Positions 45,055 to 53,414 of a stretch of DNA of 64,000 bases are shown piece by piece. The position numbers and the translations under genes were made by a program. Source of the DNA: Flavihumibacter stibioxidans (GTDB lineage: Bacteria > Bacteroidota > Bacteroidia > Chitinophagales > Chitinophagaceae); assembly GCF_014332695.1 (NCBI RefSeq), contig NZ_MBUA01000001.1, positions 1,426,001-1,490,000 on the forward strand, written 5' to 3'. Position 1 is the stretch's first letter. Each line of letters begins with the position of its first letter. The notes under the pieces were generated by a model, which saw only the letters and a program-made list of their open reading frames with translations, was not told where the DNA came from and ran no database searches.

Positions 45055-45471
45055 ATGGAAAACTATTCTTTGAACGCGGGCATTGTACGGGATTTTATGG
45101 ATACAATCTGGAACAGGCGTGAATTTAACCAGTTGGGGCGATTCCTGCATCCGGACTTTGCTGATTTGTCCTTACCGCCAGGATTGCAGCCAGGCTGGCA
45201 GGGATTGCAGGACTGGATCAACACCACCAGTAAATCCTTTGAGCATTATTCGGTCATTGAAGAACAGGTCACGGAAGCAAACAGGTCTGTGATTCAGCTC
45301 ACCATGAAAATGACACATATCGGGGAATGGAGGGGATTGCCCGCTACCGGTATCAGCCTGGTCGCCCGGGGCTTCCGGTATTTCAGGCTCGAATCAGGCC
45401 TGATCATAGAACACAGGGCCCTGATCGATGGCACTGCCATTGAGAAACGCCTCAGGGAGACTACATTATGA
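45055..45471 (+). CDS. SnoaL-like / NTF2-family protein
   Basis: A 138-residue protein with the compact alpha+beta barrel of the SnoaL/NTF2 superfamily. The first helix (NAGIVRDFMDTIWNRREFNQLGRFLHPDF) and the strand FRYFRLESGLIIEHRALID that closes the cone are clear. Members include ester cyclases and isomerases, but catalytic residues vary and none can be asserted here. I start at 45055 (MENYSLN), which is the usual N-terminus; a 33-nt upstream ATG is open. It lies downstream of the Crp/Fnr gene. Confidence 0.8.
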   Translation: MENYSLNAGIVRDFMDTIWNRREFNQLGRFLHPDFADLSLPPGLQPGWQGLQDWINTTSKSFEHYSVIEEQVTEANRSVIQLTMKMTHIGEWRGLPATGISLVARGFRYFRLESGLIIEHRALIDGTAIEKRLRETTL

Positions 45472-45563
45472 TAACGCAGTAAGTGCCTGACGCCTCAACC
45501 GGAATTTTTACCGACAATTACCCCCTGTTTACCGGGAAGCCCGGGGCCTTCGCCTAACTATAC

Positions 45564-45594
45564 TTGCGGCAGGTGTTGGATGCCCCTACTTTTG
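45564..45594 (+). promoter_or_regulatory. Bacteroidota-type promoter of the LiaF/LytS operon
   Basis: A TTG at 45564-45566 and a perfect TACTTTTG -7 element at 45587-45594 with a 20-nt spacer, 16 nt before the first start codon of the operon. Confidence 0.65.
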
Positions 45595-45610
45595 GTAAAA
45601 ATTCAGCGTC

Positions 45611-46534
45611 ATGGATGCACAAAATATACAAGAGGAAAATAAAAGTTACGGAGCAGGTTCGGGCCGGCGGGAATTTCGCAGGCAGGGCCGCAACAGGCAA
45701 TGCATGAATAAAAACAGTTCGTCCATTTTCGGGATCGTACTGGTGGTCGTGGGCGGATTGATCATTGCCAGCCGGGCCGGACTCGGGATTCCATCCTGGG
45801 TGTTAAGCTGGCCCATGATACTCATTACTGTGGGACTGGTAGTGGGCATCAGCACCGGCTTTCGCAGGTCAGGATGGTTTGTTCCATTACTCATCGGACT
45901 GTTCTTTTTGCTGGATGATATCCTGCCCGGATTTTTCCCGCGTGAATATTTCTGGCCTGCCCTTTTAGTGGTTGGTGGCATACTGCTGATCTTCCGGCCA
46001 TTCCGCAACAGGGGAGACTGGTTTACACCCCGTACGGAAAATGGTCCGCAGGCAGGCCAACAGTATGGTCAACAGGCAGACCAACAGTATAGCCAACAGG
46101 CAGGCACAACCGAAACCTGGCAATCAGGACAGGAAGATGCTACCGGCGGGTTTGGCAGTACCGGAACTTCTGCTGCCGGCCATTCCGCCAGCTACACCGG
46201 CATTGACGGCCTCAATGAAACCGCTGTCTTCGGCAATGTGCGTAAAATCCTGGTCACCAAAAATTTTTCCGGAGGTGAGGTCTCCGCGGTCTTCGGCAGT
46301 GCTGAAATCAACCTGCTGCAAACGGATTTCCAGCAGCCGCCCCATCTTGAACTGAATGCCGTATTCGGAAGCATAAAACTGGTTGTACCCTCCCACTGGC
46401 AGGTCAAATTCGAATCCAACGCCGTACTCGGTGGTATTGAAGACAAGCGGCCACGCCACACCATCTATTCCGACAAGGTCCTTTACCTGGAGGCCAACGC
46501 AGTATTTGGCGGCATACAGATCGAAAGCCACTGA
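45611..46534 (+). CDS. LiaF/LiaI-like membrane protein
   Basis: A 307-residue membrane protein. Residues 36-132 form three to four helices of a DUF5668/LiaI-type module (GIVLVVVGGLIIASRAGLGI, WPMILITVGLVVGIS, LLIGLFFLLDDILPGF, FWPALLVVGGILLIF). A Gln-rich linker with an imperfect repeat (QAGQQYGQQADQQYSQQAG, residues 147-165) is followed by a C-terminal LiaF-like beta helix with repeated GSxEIN/NAVFGxI strands (residues 205-307). In Firmicutes LiaF restrains the LiaRS cell-envelope stress system. It precedes a LytS-type kinase and LytTR regulator here, suggesting an analogous envelope-sensing unit. An internal ATG (45704) is an alternative start. Confidence 0.82.
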   Translation: MDAQNIQEENKSYGAGSGRREFRRQGRNRQCMNKNSSSIFGIVLVVVGGLIIASRAGLGIPSWVLSWPMILITVGLVVGISTGFRRSGWFVPLLIGLFFLLDDILPGFFPREYFWPALLVVGGILLIFRPFRNRGDWFTPRTENGPQAGQQYGQQADQQYSQQAGTTETWQSGQEDATGGFGSTGTSAAGHSASYTGIDGLNETAVFGNVRKILVTKNFSGGEVSAVFGSAEINLLQTDFQQPPHLELNAVFGSIKLVVPSHWQVKFESNAVLGGIEDKRPRHTIYSDKVLYLEANAVFGGIQIESH

Positions 46535-46572
46535 TCCGGTTCAGCCACTGATCCGGCTCCGCCACTGCAACC
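46528..46572 (+). repeat. 17-nt tandem repeat across a stop codon
   Basis: Two full 17-nt units (46528-46544 and 46545-46561; CCACTGATCCGGNTCNG) and an 11-nt partial third. The array begins at the last codons of the LiaF-like gene, and the TGA stop lies in the first unit. Confidence 0.5.
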
Positions 46573-46599
46573 AACCATTAACCTTCCAACTCACCCACC

Positions 46600-46959
46600 A
46601 TGCACTGGTTCATTGCAAAAATCGTTTACGAGATCGTCTGCGGCGATGGTGCGCATTGCCCGCAATTTGATGAACAGATCCGGCTTATATCGGCTCCTGA
46701 CCACCGGGAGGCACTGACTACCGCCTCGGGAATCGGGCAGGCAGAGGCGCTTTCTTTTGAAAACCACCACCGGCAAATGGTTCAATGGAAATTCCTCGGC
46801 GTGTCAGAACTACTGCAACTCCAGCCGATGCAACATGGCGCCGAATTATATAGCTGTATCAAGGAGATTGATCATCCCGACGGTTACCGCAAAATGATTG
46901 GCAACAGGGTAAAACAACTCCACCAACACCTGCCACATGCCTACCATACCTTTCAATAA
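46600..46959 (+). CDS. DUF4288-family small protein
   Basis: A 119-residue cytoplasmic protein whose N-terminus (WFIAKIVYEIVCGDGAHCPQFDEQIRL) and centre (FENHHRQMVQWKFLGVSELLQL) match what I know of the DUF4288 family, including the conserved QWKF block. No function is known. Its 3' end overlaps the histidine kinase gene by 23 nt. The position between LiaF-like and LytS-like genes suggests a part in the same envelope-sensing unit, but no role can be deduced. Confidence 0.65.
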   Translation: MHWFIAKIVYEIVCGDGAHCPQFDEQIRLISAPDHREALTTASGIGQAEALSFENHHRQMVQWKFLGVSELLQLQPMQHGAELYSCIKEIDHPDGYRKMIGNRVKQLHQHLPHAYHTFQ

Positions 46960-47995
46960 CACCACCCTGAAAGTGCTCACGGGCATTTTCATATTCATGC
47001 TGTGGCAACTTAATTTCTTCAGCATCTGGTCAATGGGCTTTTCACTGCAGGTAAGCCTGACCGATTCGCTGGTAAATACCGCCCTGCTGGTATTGGCGAA
47101 CCTGACCATCATGCAGATCTTCCAGTATTACCAGCCGCCCGCTTCGCGATTCTGGTTCACTTTTTCCGTAGCCATGGTCTTCGCCATATTACTTGTCATC
47201 ATCGCACAGCTGATCCTGAAAAACATTCTTACTAACGATAAGGAATACACGATTTTCCTGAACAAGAGCACCTTTATCAGGATGGTGTTCTCCATGCTGA
47301 TGACCGGGTGGATCCTGGTATTGAACCTGCTGTGGAATATGCTGGGAAGGGAGCGTGAAACCAAAAACCGCCGCGAGGAAACCATGGCGCTGGCAAGGGA
47401 AGCAGAACTTTTCAAACTGCGCCAGCAACTACAGCCCCACTTCCTGTTCAACAGCCTGAACTCAATCAATGCACTGGTGGTCAGCAGACCCCAGGAAGCC
47501 CGCCGGATGATTGAGCAGCTTTCCTCTTTTTTACGCGCTACGATCAACACCAGGGATAACCAACTGGTACCCCTGACCGAAGAAATGGAACAAATAGGCC
47601 GCTACCTGCAGATCGAAAAATTCCGTTTCGGCCACCGGCTTAACACCGTACTGGAAACCGATGAAAGCTGTGCCCATGCCGTCATTCCGCCGCTTTTGCT
47701 ACAACCTTTGGTGGAGAACGCCATCAAGTTCGGCCTTTACGATACCATCGGTGAAGTGACCATCCGGATGAAGGCTGACTGCTTTGGCGGCTACCTGGAT
47801 ATTTCCGTTTCCAATCCTTTTGACCCGCAAACCAGCCAGGTAAACAAGGGCACAGGTTTTGGCCTGAACGGCCTCCAGCGCAGGTTGTATCTCCTGTTCG
47901 GGCGGTCAGACCTGTTGACAACCAGCACTTCAGGCAACCTGTTTATCACCACCGTAAAGATTCCCCAGAACTATGTTGAAAGCAATAATAATTGA
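46937..47995 (+). CDS. LytS/YehU-type sensor histidine kinase
   Basis: A 352-residue histidine kinase of the His_kinase (LytS) family. Four membrane helices lie in the first 135 residues. The phosphoacceptor H168 lies in LQPHFLFNSLNSINAL, the diagnostic motif of this family, and the ATP-binding N-box is PLLLQPLVENAIKFGL. There is no large periplasmic sensor domain, so it probably senses within the membrane or through a partner such as the LiaF-like protein. The gene overlaps its LytTR partner by 23 nt, as it does the DUF4288 gene upstream. Confidence 0.92.
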   Translation: MPTIPFNNTTLKVLTGIFIFMLWQLNFFSIWSMGFSLQVSLTDSLVNTALLVLANLTIMQIFQYYQPPASRFWFTFSVAMVFAILLVIIAQLILKNILTNDKEYTIFLNKSTFIRMVFSMLMTGWILVLNLLWNMLGRERETKNRREETMALAREAELFKLRQQLQPHFLFNSLNSINALVVSRPQEARRMIEQLSSFLRATINTRDNQLVPLTEEMEQIGRYLQIEKFRFGHRLNTVLETDESCAHAVIPPLLLQPLVENAIKFGLYDTIGEVTIRMKADCFGGYLDISVSNPFDPQTSQVNKGTGFGLNGLQRRLYLLFGRSDLLTTSTSGNLFITTVKIPQNYVESNNN

Positions 47996-48743
47996 TGATG
48001 AACCATTGGCCTGCCAGATCGTGCAGGAATACCTCGCCTCCTGGCCGCAGGTTGAAGTAGTGAATATTTGCCACGATGGGTTTGAAGGATTCAAAGCCAT
48101 CCAGCAACAAAAGCCCGACCTCTTATTTCTCGACATCCAGATGCCGAAGATCAATGGTTTCGAAATGCTGGAGCTGGTGGAGCACCCACCCGCCATCATA
48201 TTCACCACCGCCTTTGATGAGTATGCAATCAAGGCATTTGACCATCACGCGGTGGATTACCTGCTGAAGCCATTTTCGCAGGACCGGTTCAATAAGGCCC
48301 TCGCCAAATTTACCGGTGGTCTTGCTGGCCAGTCCAATGCAATTTCCGGCCTTTCTTCTCCCTCTTCTTCTTCCCTTTCTTCCCTGCTGGAATCCACGGC
48401 CCTTTCGCCGCAACAGCAGAACCGGATCGTCATCAAGGACAACGGGAATATCAAGATCATCCCGATTGAGGACATCCATTTCCTGGAAGCTGCCGATGAT
48501 TATGTAAAGGTCATCACAGCGGCGGGACAGTACCTGAAGAACCGCACCATGGCATCGCTGGAAAAACAGTTGCCGGCACAGGCATTTGTCCGGATTCACC
48601 GCTCCTATATCGTAAATGTCAGGGAGATCACGCAACTGCACGCCCACGACAAGGAAACCTATACGGCTGTGCTTCGTAACGGCAAACAATTGCCGGTAAG
48701 CAAGACGGGATATCCGAGATTAAGGACGGTGCTGGGGATGTAA
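47973..48743 (+). CDS. LytTR-family response regulator
   Basis: A 256-residue response regulator: an N-terminal receiver domain (phosphoacceptor D54 in LLFLDIQMPK, acidic pair DDE at 8-10, lysine in DYLLKPFSQ), a serine-rich linker (about residues 115-140) and a C-terminal LytTR DNA-binding domain (IEDIHFLEAADDYVKVIT, RIHRSYIVNVREI). LytTR proteins bind direct repeats in promoters of envelope and surface genes. It is translationally coupled to the kinase and convergent with anmK. Confidence 0.93.
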   Translation: MLKAIIIDDEPLACQIVQEYLASWPQVEVVNICHDGFEGFKAIQQQKPDLLFLDIQMPKINGFEMLELVEHPPAIIFTTAFDEYAIKAFDHHAVDYLLKPFSQDRFNKALAKFTGGLAGQSNAISGLSSPSSSSLSSLLESTALSPQQQNRIVIKDNGNIKIIPIEDIHFLEAADDYVKVITAAGQYLKNRTMASLEKQLPAQAFVRIHRSYIVNVREITQLHAHDKETYTAVLRNGKQLPVSKTGYPRLRTVLGM

Positions 48744-48761
48744 ATACTAACGGTGATCTCT

Positions 48762-49865
48762 CTACGCTTCTGTTCCCAGCCACATGGCGCCGCCAATGCT
48801 GTCGCGGCGGGCACCGGTTACGGAAGAAAGCACATTATATTCCTCGCGCCAGCGGAGAACCCCTATCAGGGCCATGATCACGGCCTCCTTGTATTCCACC
48901 AACTGGCGGTCCGGCACTTCCACTTCCAGGCCCAGCGGCTGCAATAATTCCCGGATCCGGCCCACCAGGAAATCATTCAGTGCGCCGCCACCGGTTACCA
49001 GCAGCTTTTGTCCGGCCGGGCTGATGCCTTCGCGGGCAGAAATCCTTTCGATATCCGATGCCAGTTGCATGGCAATATGTTCAGTAAAAGTTCGCAGCGC
49101 ATCAGCTGTTGGCAGGTTAAGTTCATTTACCATGGGGTAAACCAGGTCGGTTCCAAAATCATTGGCCAGGCTTTTCGGGTAGTCCATACTGTAATAGTCA
49201 AGCCGCCCGAGGTCTGCCAGCAGGGGCTCATACAGTTTTCCGGAGGATGCCAGTTTTCCACCCTCATCAAAAGCCAGTTTTTCTTTTGCGGCAAGCATGT
49301 TCAATACGCGGTTGGCCGGACAAACATCGTAGGCGTAATATTGGCCGTTGTTGCGGAAGGAAAGGTTGGCGATTCCCCCGATATTCAACAGGAATCCATA
49401 ATCGCCCAGCAGCAGTTTTTCCCCGATGGGAACGATGGGTGCACCCTGTCCGCCAAAAGCAACATCCAGTGCCCGCAGGTCACTTATGACCGGCAGTCCT
49501 GTTTCGGCTGCAATAGCCGCGCCGTCGCCCAGCTGGCCTGTCATGCTCCGCAGCGGCATATGAAAAGTAGTATGGCCGTGGGAAGCGATCATGTCGACCT
49601 TATGTTCCAGTTGGTATTCGGAGATAAAGCGATTCACTTCCTGACCGATATAATGACCGTAATCGGCATGTAAGAGCATATAATCCAGGGCCGGAAGGTT
49701 AACAGCATCCCGCAGCCTGGCTTCCCATTCTTCACTGTAGGGATAACAGTCTGCCTGCTTGATTTCCATCGACCACTTGCCACCGGTTTCCAGGAAATGA
49801 ACATAGGCAATATCCAATCCGTCGAGCGAACTGCCACTCATCAGTCCTATTGCTTTATACACCAT
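48762..49865 (-). CDS. anmK: Anhydro-N-acetylmuramic acid kinase
   Basis: A kinase of about 367 residues that cleaves and phosphorylates 1,6-anhydro-MurNAc to MurNAc-6-phosphate, recycling peptidoglycan fragments. The N-terminal ATP-binding motif is GLMSGSSLDGLDIAY; further motifs are HGHTTFH, GQGAPIVPIGEKLLL and LLVTGGGALNDFLV. The length agrees with AnmK once the start is set at 49865 (MVYKAIGLM) rather than 49922. It shares a 93-nt divergent control region with upp. Confidence 0.93.
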   Translation of the reverse strand: MVYKAIGLMSGSSLDGLDIAYVHFLETGGKWSMEIKQADCYPYSEEWEARLRDAVNLPALDYMLLHADYGHYIGQEVNRFISEYQLEHKVDMIASHGHTTFHMPLRSMTGQLGDGAAIAAETGLPVISDLRALDVAFGGQGAPIVPIGEKLLLGDYGFLLNIGGIANLSFRNNGQYYAYDVCPANRVLNMLAAKEKLAFDEGGKLASSGKLYEPLLADLGRLDYYSMDYPKSLANDFGTDLVYPMVNELNLPTADALRTFTEHIAMQLASDIERISAREGISPAGQKLLVTGGGALNDFLVGRIRELLQPLGLEVEVPDRQLVEYKEAVIMALIGVLRWREEYNVLSSVTGARRDSIGGAMWLGTEA

Positions 49866-49879
49866 GGGAAAAAATGTTT

Positions 49880-49908
49880 TTGTTATAACTGCCTGCAGTT
49901 TAGATTTG
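49880..49908 (+). promoter_or_regulatory. upp promoter with embedded palindrome
   Basis: A TTG at 49880-49882 and a perfect TAGATTTG -7 element at 49901-49908, 18 nt apart, 50 nt before the upp start. The spacer contains the inverted repeat AACTGC-CT-GCAGTT (49887-49900), well placed for a repressor. Confidence 0.55.
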
Positions 49909-49958
49909 TTGGGCGGGTGCAAATTACAACGAATGCTTTCCGCAGAAAAATTGGAATC

Positions 49959-50609
49959 ATGGTGGTAAATTTAAGCAAGCATTATTCGCTGTTAAGCGAC
50001 TGGATCAGCGAGATCAGGAATGTTGATGTACAGAATGACCGGATGCGTTTCCGTCGCAACCTGGAGCGCATTGGCGAAGTGGCGGCTTATGAAATCAGCA
50101 GGACCCTGCCCTTTGAACAGGTGGAAACCCAGACACCGCTGGGGACTTCCAACAGTAAATTGCTGCAATATCAACCCGTACTGGCCACTATCCTGCGGGC
50201 AGGGATGCCCTTACACGCGGGACTGCTTAATTATTTCGACAAAGCTGACAATGCCTTTATTTCCGCCTATCGCAAGCACCACCCGGATGGCAGTTTCGAG
50301 ATCAGTATGGAATATATTTCCTGCCCCGACCTCGAAGACCGCATTCTGATCATTGCCGACCCCATGCTGGCCACGGGGGCATCACTTGTAAAAACCATCC
50401 AGTTCCTCCGCGAAGAGGGCAAACCCAGGGAAATACATATTGTTTGCGCTATTGCATGTACGGTAGGAATTGAGTATGTTCACCGCAGTGAACCAAATGT
50501 AAAGATCTGGTGCGGGGCCATTGACGAAGAATTAACTGCCAAAGGATATATCGTTCCGGGGCTCGGGGATGCCGGGGACCTGGCATTTGGTAGTAAACAA
50601 CAGGCCTGA
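49959..50609 (+). CDS. upp: Uracil phosphoribosyltransferase
   Basis: A 216-residue enzyme making UMP from uracil and PRPP for pyrimidine salvage. The PRPP-binding loop is ILIIADPMLATGASLVKTI, and the uracil-site C-terminal region is GYIVPGLGDAGDLAFG. ATILRAGMPLHAGL is the usual N-terminal lobe. I start at 49959 (MVVNLSKHYS); the frame is open further upstream, but that part is unrelated. The gene is transcribed away from anmK, and its own promoter lies at 49880-49908. Confidence 0.93.
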   Translation: MVVNLSKHYSLLSDWISEIRNVDVQNDRMRFRRNLERIGEVAAYEISRTLPFEQVETQTPLGTSNSKLLQYQPVLATILRAGMPLHAGLLNYFDKADNAFISAYRKHHPDGSFEISMEYISCPDLEDRILIIADPMLATGASLVKTIQFLREEGKPREIHIVCAIACTVGIEYVHRSEPNVKIWCGAIDEELTAKGYIVPGLGDAGDLAFGSKQQA

Positions 50610-50661
50610 CGGCAGATTTTAAGCCTTGCCATTCGGCATTTTTTTATATTTTACCGGACCT

Positions 50662-51678
50662 ATGTTGAAAATTCTTACTGGTATATTATTATTGATGGGA
50701 ACCTGTGCAGCACCTGTACTCGCACAAGACCCGCATTTCTCGCAGTTTTTCGCCTCTCCCCTAACGCTGAACCCGGCCTATACCGGTAAGTTCAACGGAC
50801 AACTTCGTGTGGCCGGAAATTACCGCGACCAGTGGCCTGCCATCAGTAAGGCTTTTGTTACCTCAACTATTTCCCTCGACGCCCCTCTTATGAAGGGCCG
50901 TCTCAATAACATGGATACCTGGGGCATTGGTGGTATGGCGATGACCGATCGCACCGCAAACGGTATTCTCACCGCCAATTACCTGGCTTTTTCAACTGCC
51001 TACCATAAAGCCCTTGATGAGGACGGATTTCACCAGCTCGGACTGGGATTCCAGGGTGTTTATTCCAATAAAAGACTGGACGGATCACAACTGAATTTCG
51101 AAAGCGAACTGGCCCTGGACGGCACCTGGACCAATCCCAGCGGCGAAGCGATTGATGGCAGCCGGATCAATGTCAGTTATCTTGGTGTGAATGCCGGTGT
51201 GCTTTACAGTGGTTCCACGAATGGTGATGATAATTTTTATGTTGGCGCATCTGTGTACCATATCAACCGGCCAAAGGAGAATTTCACCAACGGATTTTAT
51301 ACCCTGCAACCCAGGGTAAGTGTTCACGGCGGGGGATATCTTCCTGTCGGACAAACCACCACCCTGCATTTATCCGCACAGCACAGCAGGCAGGCAGGTG
51401 CATTTGAAACCGTTGTCGGCGGCGCCATCGCCTTTAACCTGAATGATGATTTTGACCGCCCGACCAGCTTTTATGCAGGTTCCTGGATGCGTATGGGTGA
51501 TGCCCTGATCCCCTATCTCGGCTTTGAATGGGCGGATTTCCGTTTAGGCGCCACCTACGATATGAATACCAGCAGCCTTAAGACCGCATCCCAAAAACGC
51601 GGCGGCATTGAAATTTCACTGATCTATATCAAACGTCCGTCAGACGGGGGGAAGGACATTCCCTGCCCGAAATTCTAA
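50662..51678 (+). CDS. PorP/SprF-family outer-membrane protein
   Basis: A protein of about 338 residues with a signal peptide ([18 protein letters not shown]) followed by the family-defining stretch [21 protein letters not shown] and a beta barrel. PorP/SprF proteins belong to the type IX secretion and gliding machinery and anchor secreted adhesins or sorting modules. Usually they follow a large secreted partner gene; here no partner lies next to it, since upp is upstream and a pseudogene downstream. The C-terminus ([11 protein letters not shown]) is hydrophilic. Confidence 0.9.
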   Translation: MLKILTGILLLMGTCAAPVLAQDPHFSQFFASPLTLNPAYTGKFNGQLRVAGNYRDQWPAISKAFVTSTISLDAPLMKGRLNNMDTWGIGGMAMTDRTANGILTANYLAFSTAYHKALDEDGFHQLGLGFQGVYSNKRLDGSQLNFESELALDGTWTNPSGEAIDGSRINVSYLGVNAGVLYSGSTNGDDNFYVGASVYHINRPKENFTNGFYTLQPRVSVHGGGYLPVGQTTTLHLSAQHSRQAGAFETVVGGAIAFNLNDDFDRPTSFYAGSWMRMGDALIPYLGFEWADFRLGATYDMNTSSLKTASQKRGGIEISLIYIKRPSDGGKDIPCPKF

Positions 51679-51699
51679 CTGCTGACACTCGCGCCGGAG

Positions 51700-51867
51700 G
51701 TACTCCACATTGGTAACGATATTGAACAAATGATGTATCCCATAACAGAGATACACATACGCAGTTCCTCCCCTTCGGTACATGATTTAAAGGATTTTAC
51801 CAATCAGCAGTCGGGCCATCTCCACCACATCAGCCCCTTCAAAAAAGGAAAGCGGTAACTTTGTCAT
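51700..51867 (-). pseudogene. Remnant of a 3-methyladenine DNA glycosylase gene (Mpg/AAG family)
   Basis: Reading the minus strand from an ATG at 51867 gives a 26-residue fragment, MTKLPLSFFEGADVVEMARL then LIGKIL, typical of the N-terminus of Mpg/AAG glycosylases. A TAA stop follows (51789-51787). In the same frame the sequence continues [18 protein letters not shown] then LFNIVTN, the next conserved Mpg block. Between the two blocks about 40-45 residues are missing, including the catalytic ETEAY segment, and the C-terminal half of the gene is absent. Identification rests on recognised family motifs; the loss is direct. Mpg excises alkylated bases, so an intact copy elsewhere may compensate. 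Confidence 0.85.
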
Positions 51868-51926
51868 CTTTATTCCGGCTGTCTAGGCTCAAAGTAATAA
51901 ATTTAGGCGCTCAAACATCATTACTA

Positions 51927-52682
51927 TTGCTCAAAGAGATCATCATAGCCATTGAATCCTATTTCAAGGCACACCAGTTTATCCGCCAGCACAATCTCTG
52001 GCGCTGGATTATCATACCAGGTATCATTTATATGCTCCTCTTCATGGCGGGCATGTATTTCTTCCTTATTTCCAGCAATTCGGCGGTTAACTACCTCAGC
52101 AACCTGATTGGAATCGACAACTGGCTGCAGCAGCAGAAAAGCCCCCTGCTCAGTTTTATTTTCATGATGGGCAATATCATGGTAAGATTACTGCTGGTAT
52201 TCTTTTATTTCTCGCTGTTCAAATATCTTTTTCTCATCATAGGATCGCCTATTCTTGCCTATCTGAGTGAAAAAACAGAATCCATCCTCGAAGGGCGTGA
52301 TTTCCCTTTCAGCTTTCCGCAACTGATGAAGGATATTGTGCGCGGTATCAGGCTGGCCCTGCGCAACATGCTCTGGCAAACAGTGTACACCATATCGATC
52401 CTGATACTTTCCTTTATCCCGGTCCTGGGTTGGATCAGCCCCATGTTATCGCTTTTCACCGAATGTTACTATTATGGGTTTTCCATGATGGACTATAGTT
52501 GTGAGAGAAGAAAAATGTCGCCTGCAGAAAGCGTCCGCTTCATCAGTGACCACAAAGGGCTTGCTATCGGGAACGGATTGTTGTTTTACCTGATGCATGC
52601 CGTTCCGGTAATTGGCTGGATACTGGCGCCCACCTATGCGGTGGTGGCAGCCACCCTCAGTCTGCGTCAACTTAAAAATTAA
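51927..52682 (+). CDS. EI24-domain membrane protein
   Basis: An inner-membrane protein of about 251 residues with six or so helices and the EI24/CysZ-like arrangement: LKEIIIAIESYFKAHQFIRQHNLWRWIIIPGIIYM at the N-terminus, the motif LGWISPMLSLFTECYYYGFSMMDY, and a final helix near HAVPVIGWILAPTYAVVAATL (quoted in part). Family members include the sulfate permease CysZ; the substrate here is unknown. No ATG precedes the first helix. I infer a TTG start at 51927 because it gives the family-typical LKEI start; a TTG at 51861 would overlap the glycosylase remnant. Confidence 0.75.
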   Translation: MLKEIIIAIESYFKAHQFIRQHNLWRWIIIPGIIYMLLFMAGMYFFLISSNSAVNYLSNLIGIDNWLQQQKSPLLSFIFMMGNIMVRLLLVFFYFSLFKYLFLIIGSPILAYLSEKTESILEGRDFPFSFPQLMKDIVRGIRLALRNMLWQTVYTISILILSFIPVLGWISPMLSLFTECYYYGFSMMDYSCERRKMSPAESVRFISDHKGLAIGNGLLFYLMHAVPVIGWILAPTYAVVAATLSLRQLKN

Positions 52683-52687
52683 TCACC

Positions 52688-53401
52688 ATGGCCAGCAGCG
52701 CACTGGGATCAGTTTACCTGATTCCAACTTTCCTTGATGAAAATAATCTGCAGACAATTCCGCCCTATGTGCTGGATGCAGTAAAAGAATGCCAGGTATT
52801 CTTCGTGGAGAACGAACGCAGTGCCCGGCGCTACCTGAAGCTGCTCTGGAAGGAGATGGTGATCGACAATTACGAGTGGTTTACCATCCACAAGGCGGAA
52901 CAGGAAGTGCGCGACCATTTCAGGCAGCAATTACAAAGGGGCAAGACCATTGGTATCATCAGCGAAGCGGGTTGTCCGGGTGTAGCAGATCCCGGGCAGT
53001 TGTTGGTGGCTACGGCGCAGGAAATGGGCGCATCGGTGAAACCGCTGGTGGGGCCGAGTTCCATCCTGCTGGCCCTGATGGCCAGTGGCATGAACGGGCA
53101 GGAATTCCGTTTCAACGGCTACCTACCCATTGATGCCGCGCAGCGCAACAAAATGCTGAAGGACCTTGAAGCCGAATCTTCCCGCACTGGAGGTACACAG
53201 ATCTTTATTGAAACGCCCTACCGCAATAACCAGCTCATTGAAGCGCTGGTTACCCAACTGAAGCCAACCTCACGTTTATGCATAGCCGTGGACCTGACCG
53301 GCCCGCAGGAATTTATCAGGACCCGCAGCATCCGCGACTGGCAAAAAAATAAGCCGGACATTCATAAACGTCCGGCGATATTCCTGGTGAATGGTCAATA
53401 A
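52688..53401 (+). CDS. RsmI-like SAM-dependent methyltransferase
   Basis: A 237-residue tetrapyrrole-methylase-fold enzyme related to RsmI, which 2'-O-methylates C1402 of 16S rRNA. The typical parts are VYLIPTFL at the N-terminus, the SAM-binding ISEAGCPGVADPGQLLV stretch and KPLVGPSSILLALMASG. It lacks the short C-terminal helical domain that full RsmI carries, and the N-terminal VATPIGNLGD motif is altered to LIPTFLDENN. This is probably the RsmI paralogue widespread in Bacteroidota rather than RsmI itself, and its target is unknown. Its end runs into a heptamer array. Confidence 0.85.
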   Translation: MASSALGSVYLIPTFLDENNLQTIPPYVLDAVKECQVFFVENERSARRYLKLLWKEMVIDNYEWFTIHKAEQEVRDHFRQQLQRGKTIGIISEAGCPGVADPGQLLVATAQEMGASVKPLVGPSSILLALMASGMNGQEFRFNGYLPIDAAQRNKMLKDLEAESSRTGGTQIFIETPYRNNQLIEALVTQLKPTSRLCIAVDLTGPQEFIRTRSIRDWQKNKPDIHKRPAIFLVNGQ

Positions 53402-53414
53402 GTCAATGGTCAAT
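53386..53414. repeat. Heptamer array at the methyltransferase stop codon
   Basis: Units GGTGAAT, GGTCAAT, AAGTCAAT and GGTCAAT run across the stop codon at 53399-53401 and into the 8-nt gap before the convergent gene. On the minus strand the unit is ATTCACC, the same heptamer family as at 34683 and 59797. Confidence 0.5.

Noticed and set aside
45532-45544. A 5-bp hairpin (CCGGG/CCCGG) after the SnoaL-like gene
   Set aside because: It is short, without a T-run, and could occur by chance.
53353-53376. A 7-bp hairpin (GCCGGAC/GTCCGGC) near the end of the RsmI-like gene
   Set aside because: It lies inside the coding region and has no T-run, so it is not supported as a terminator.
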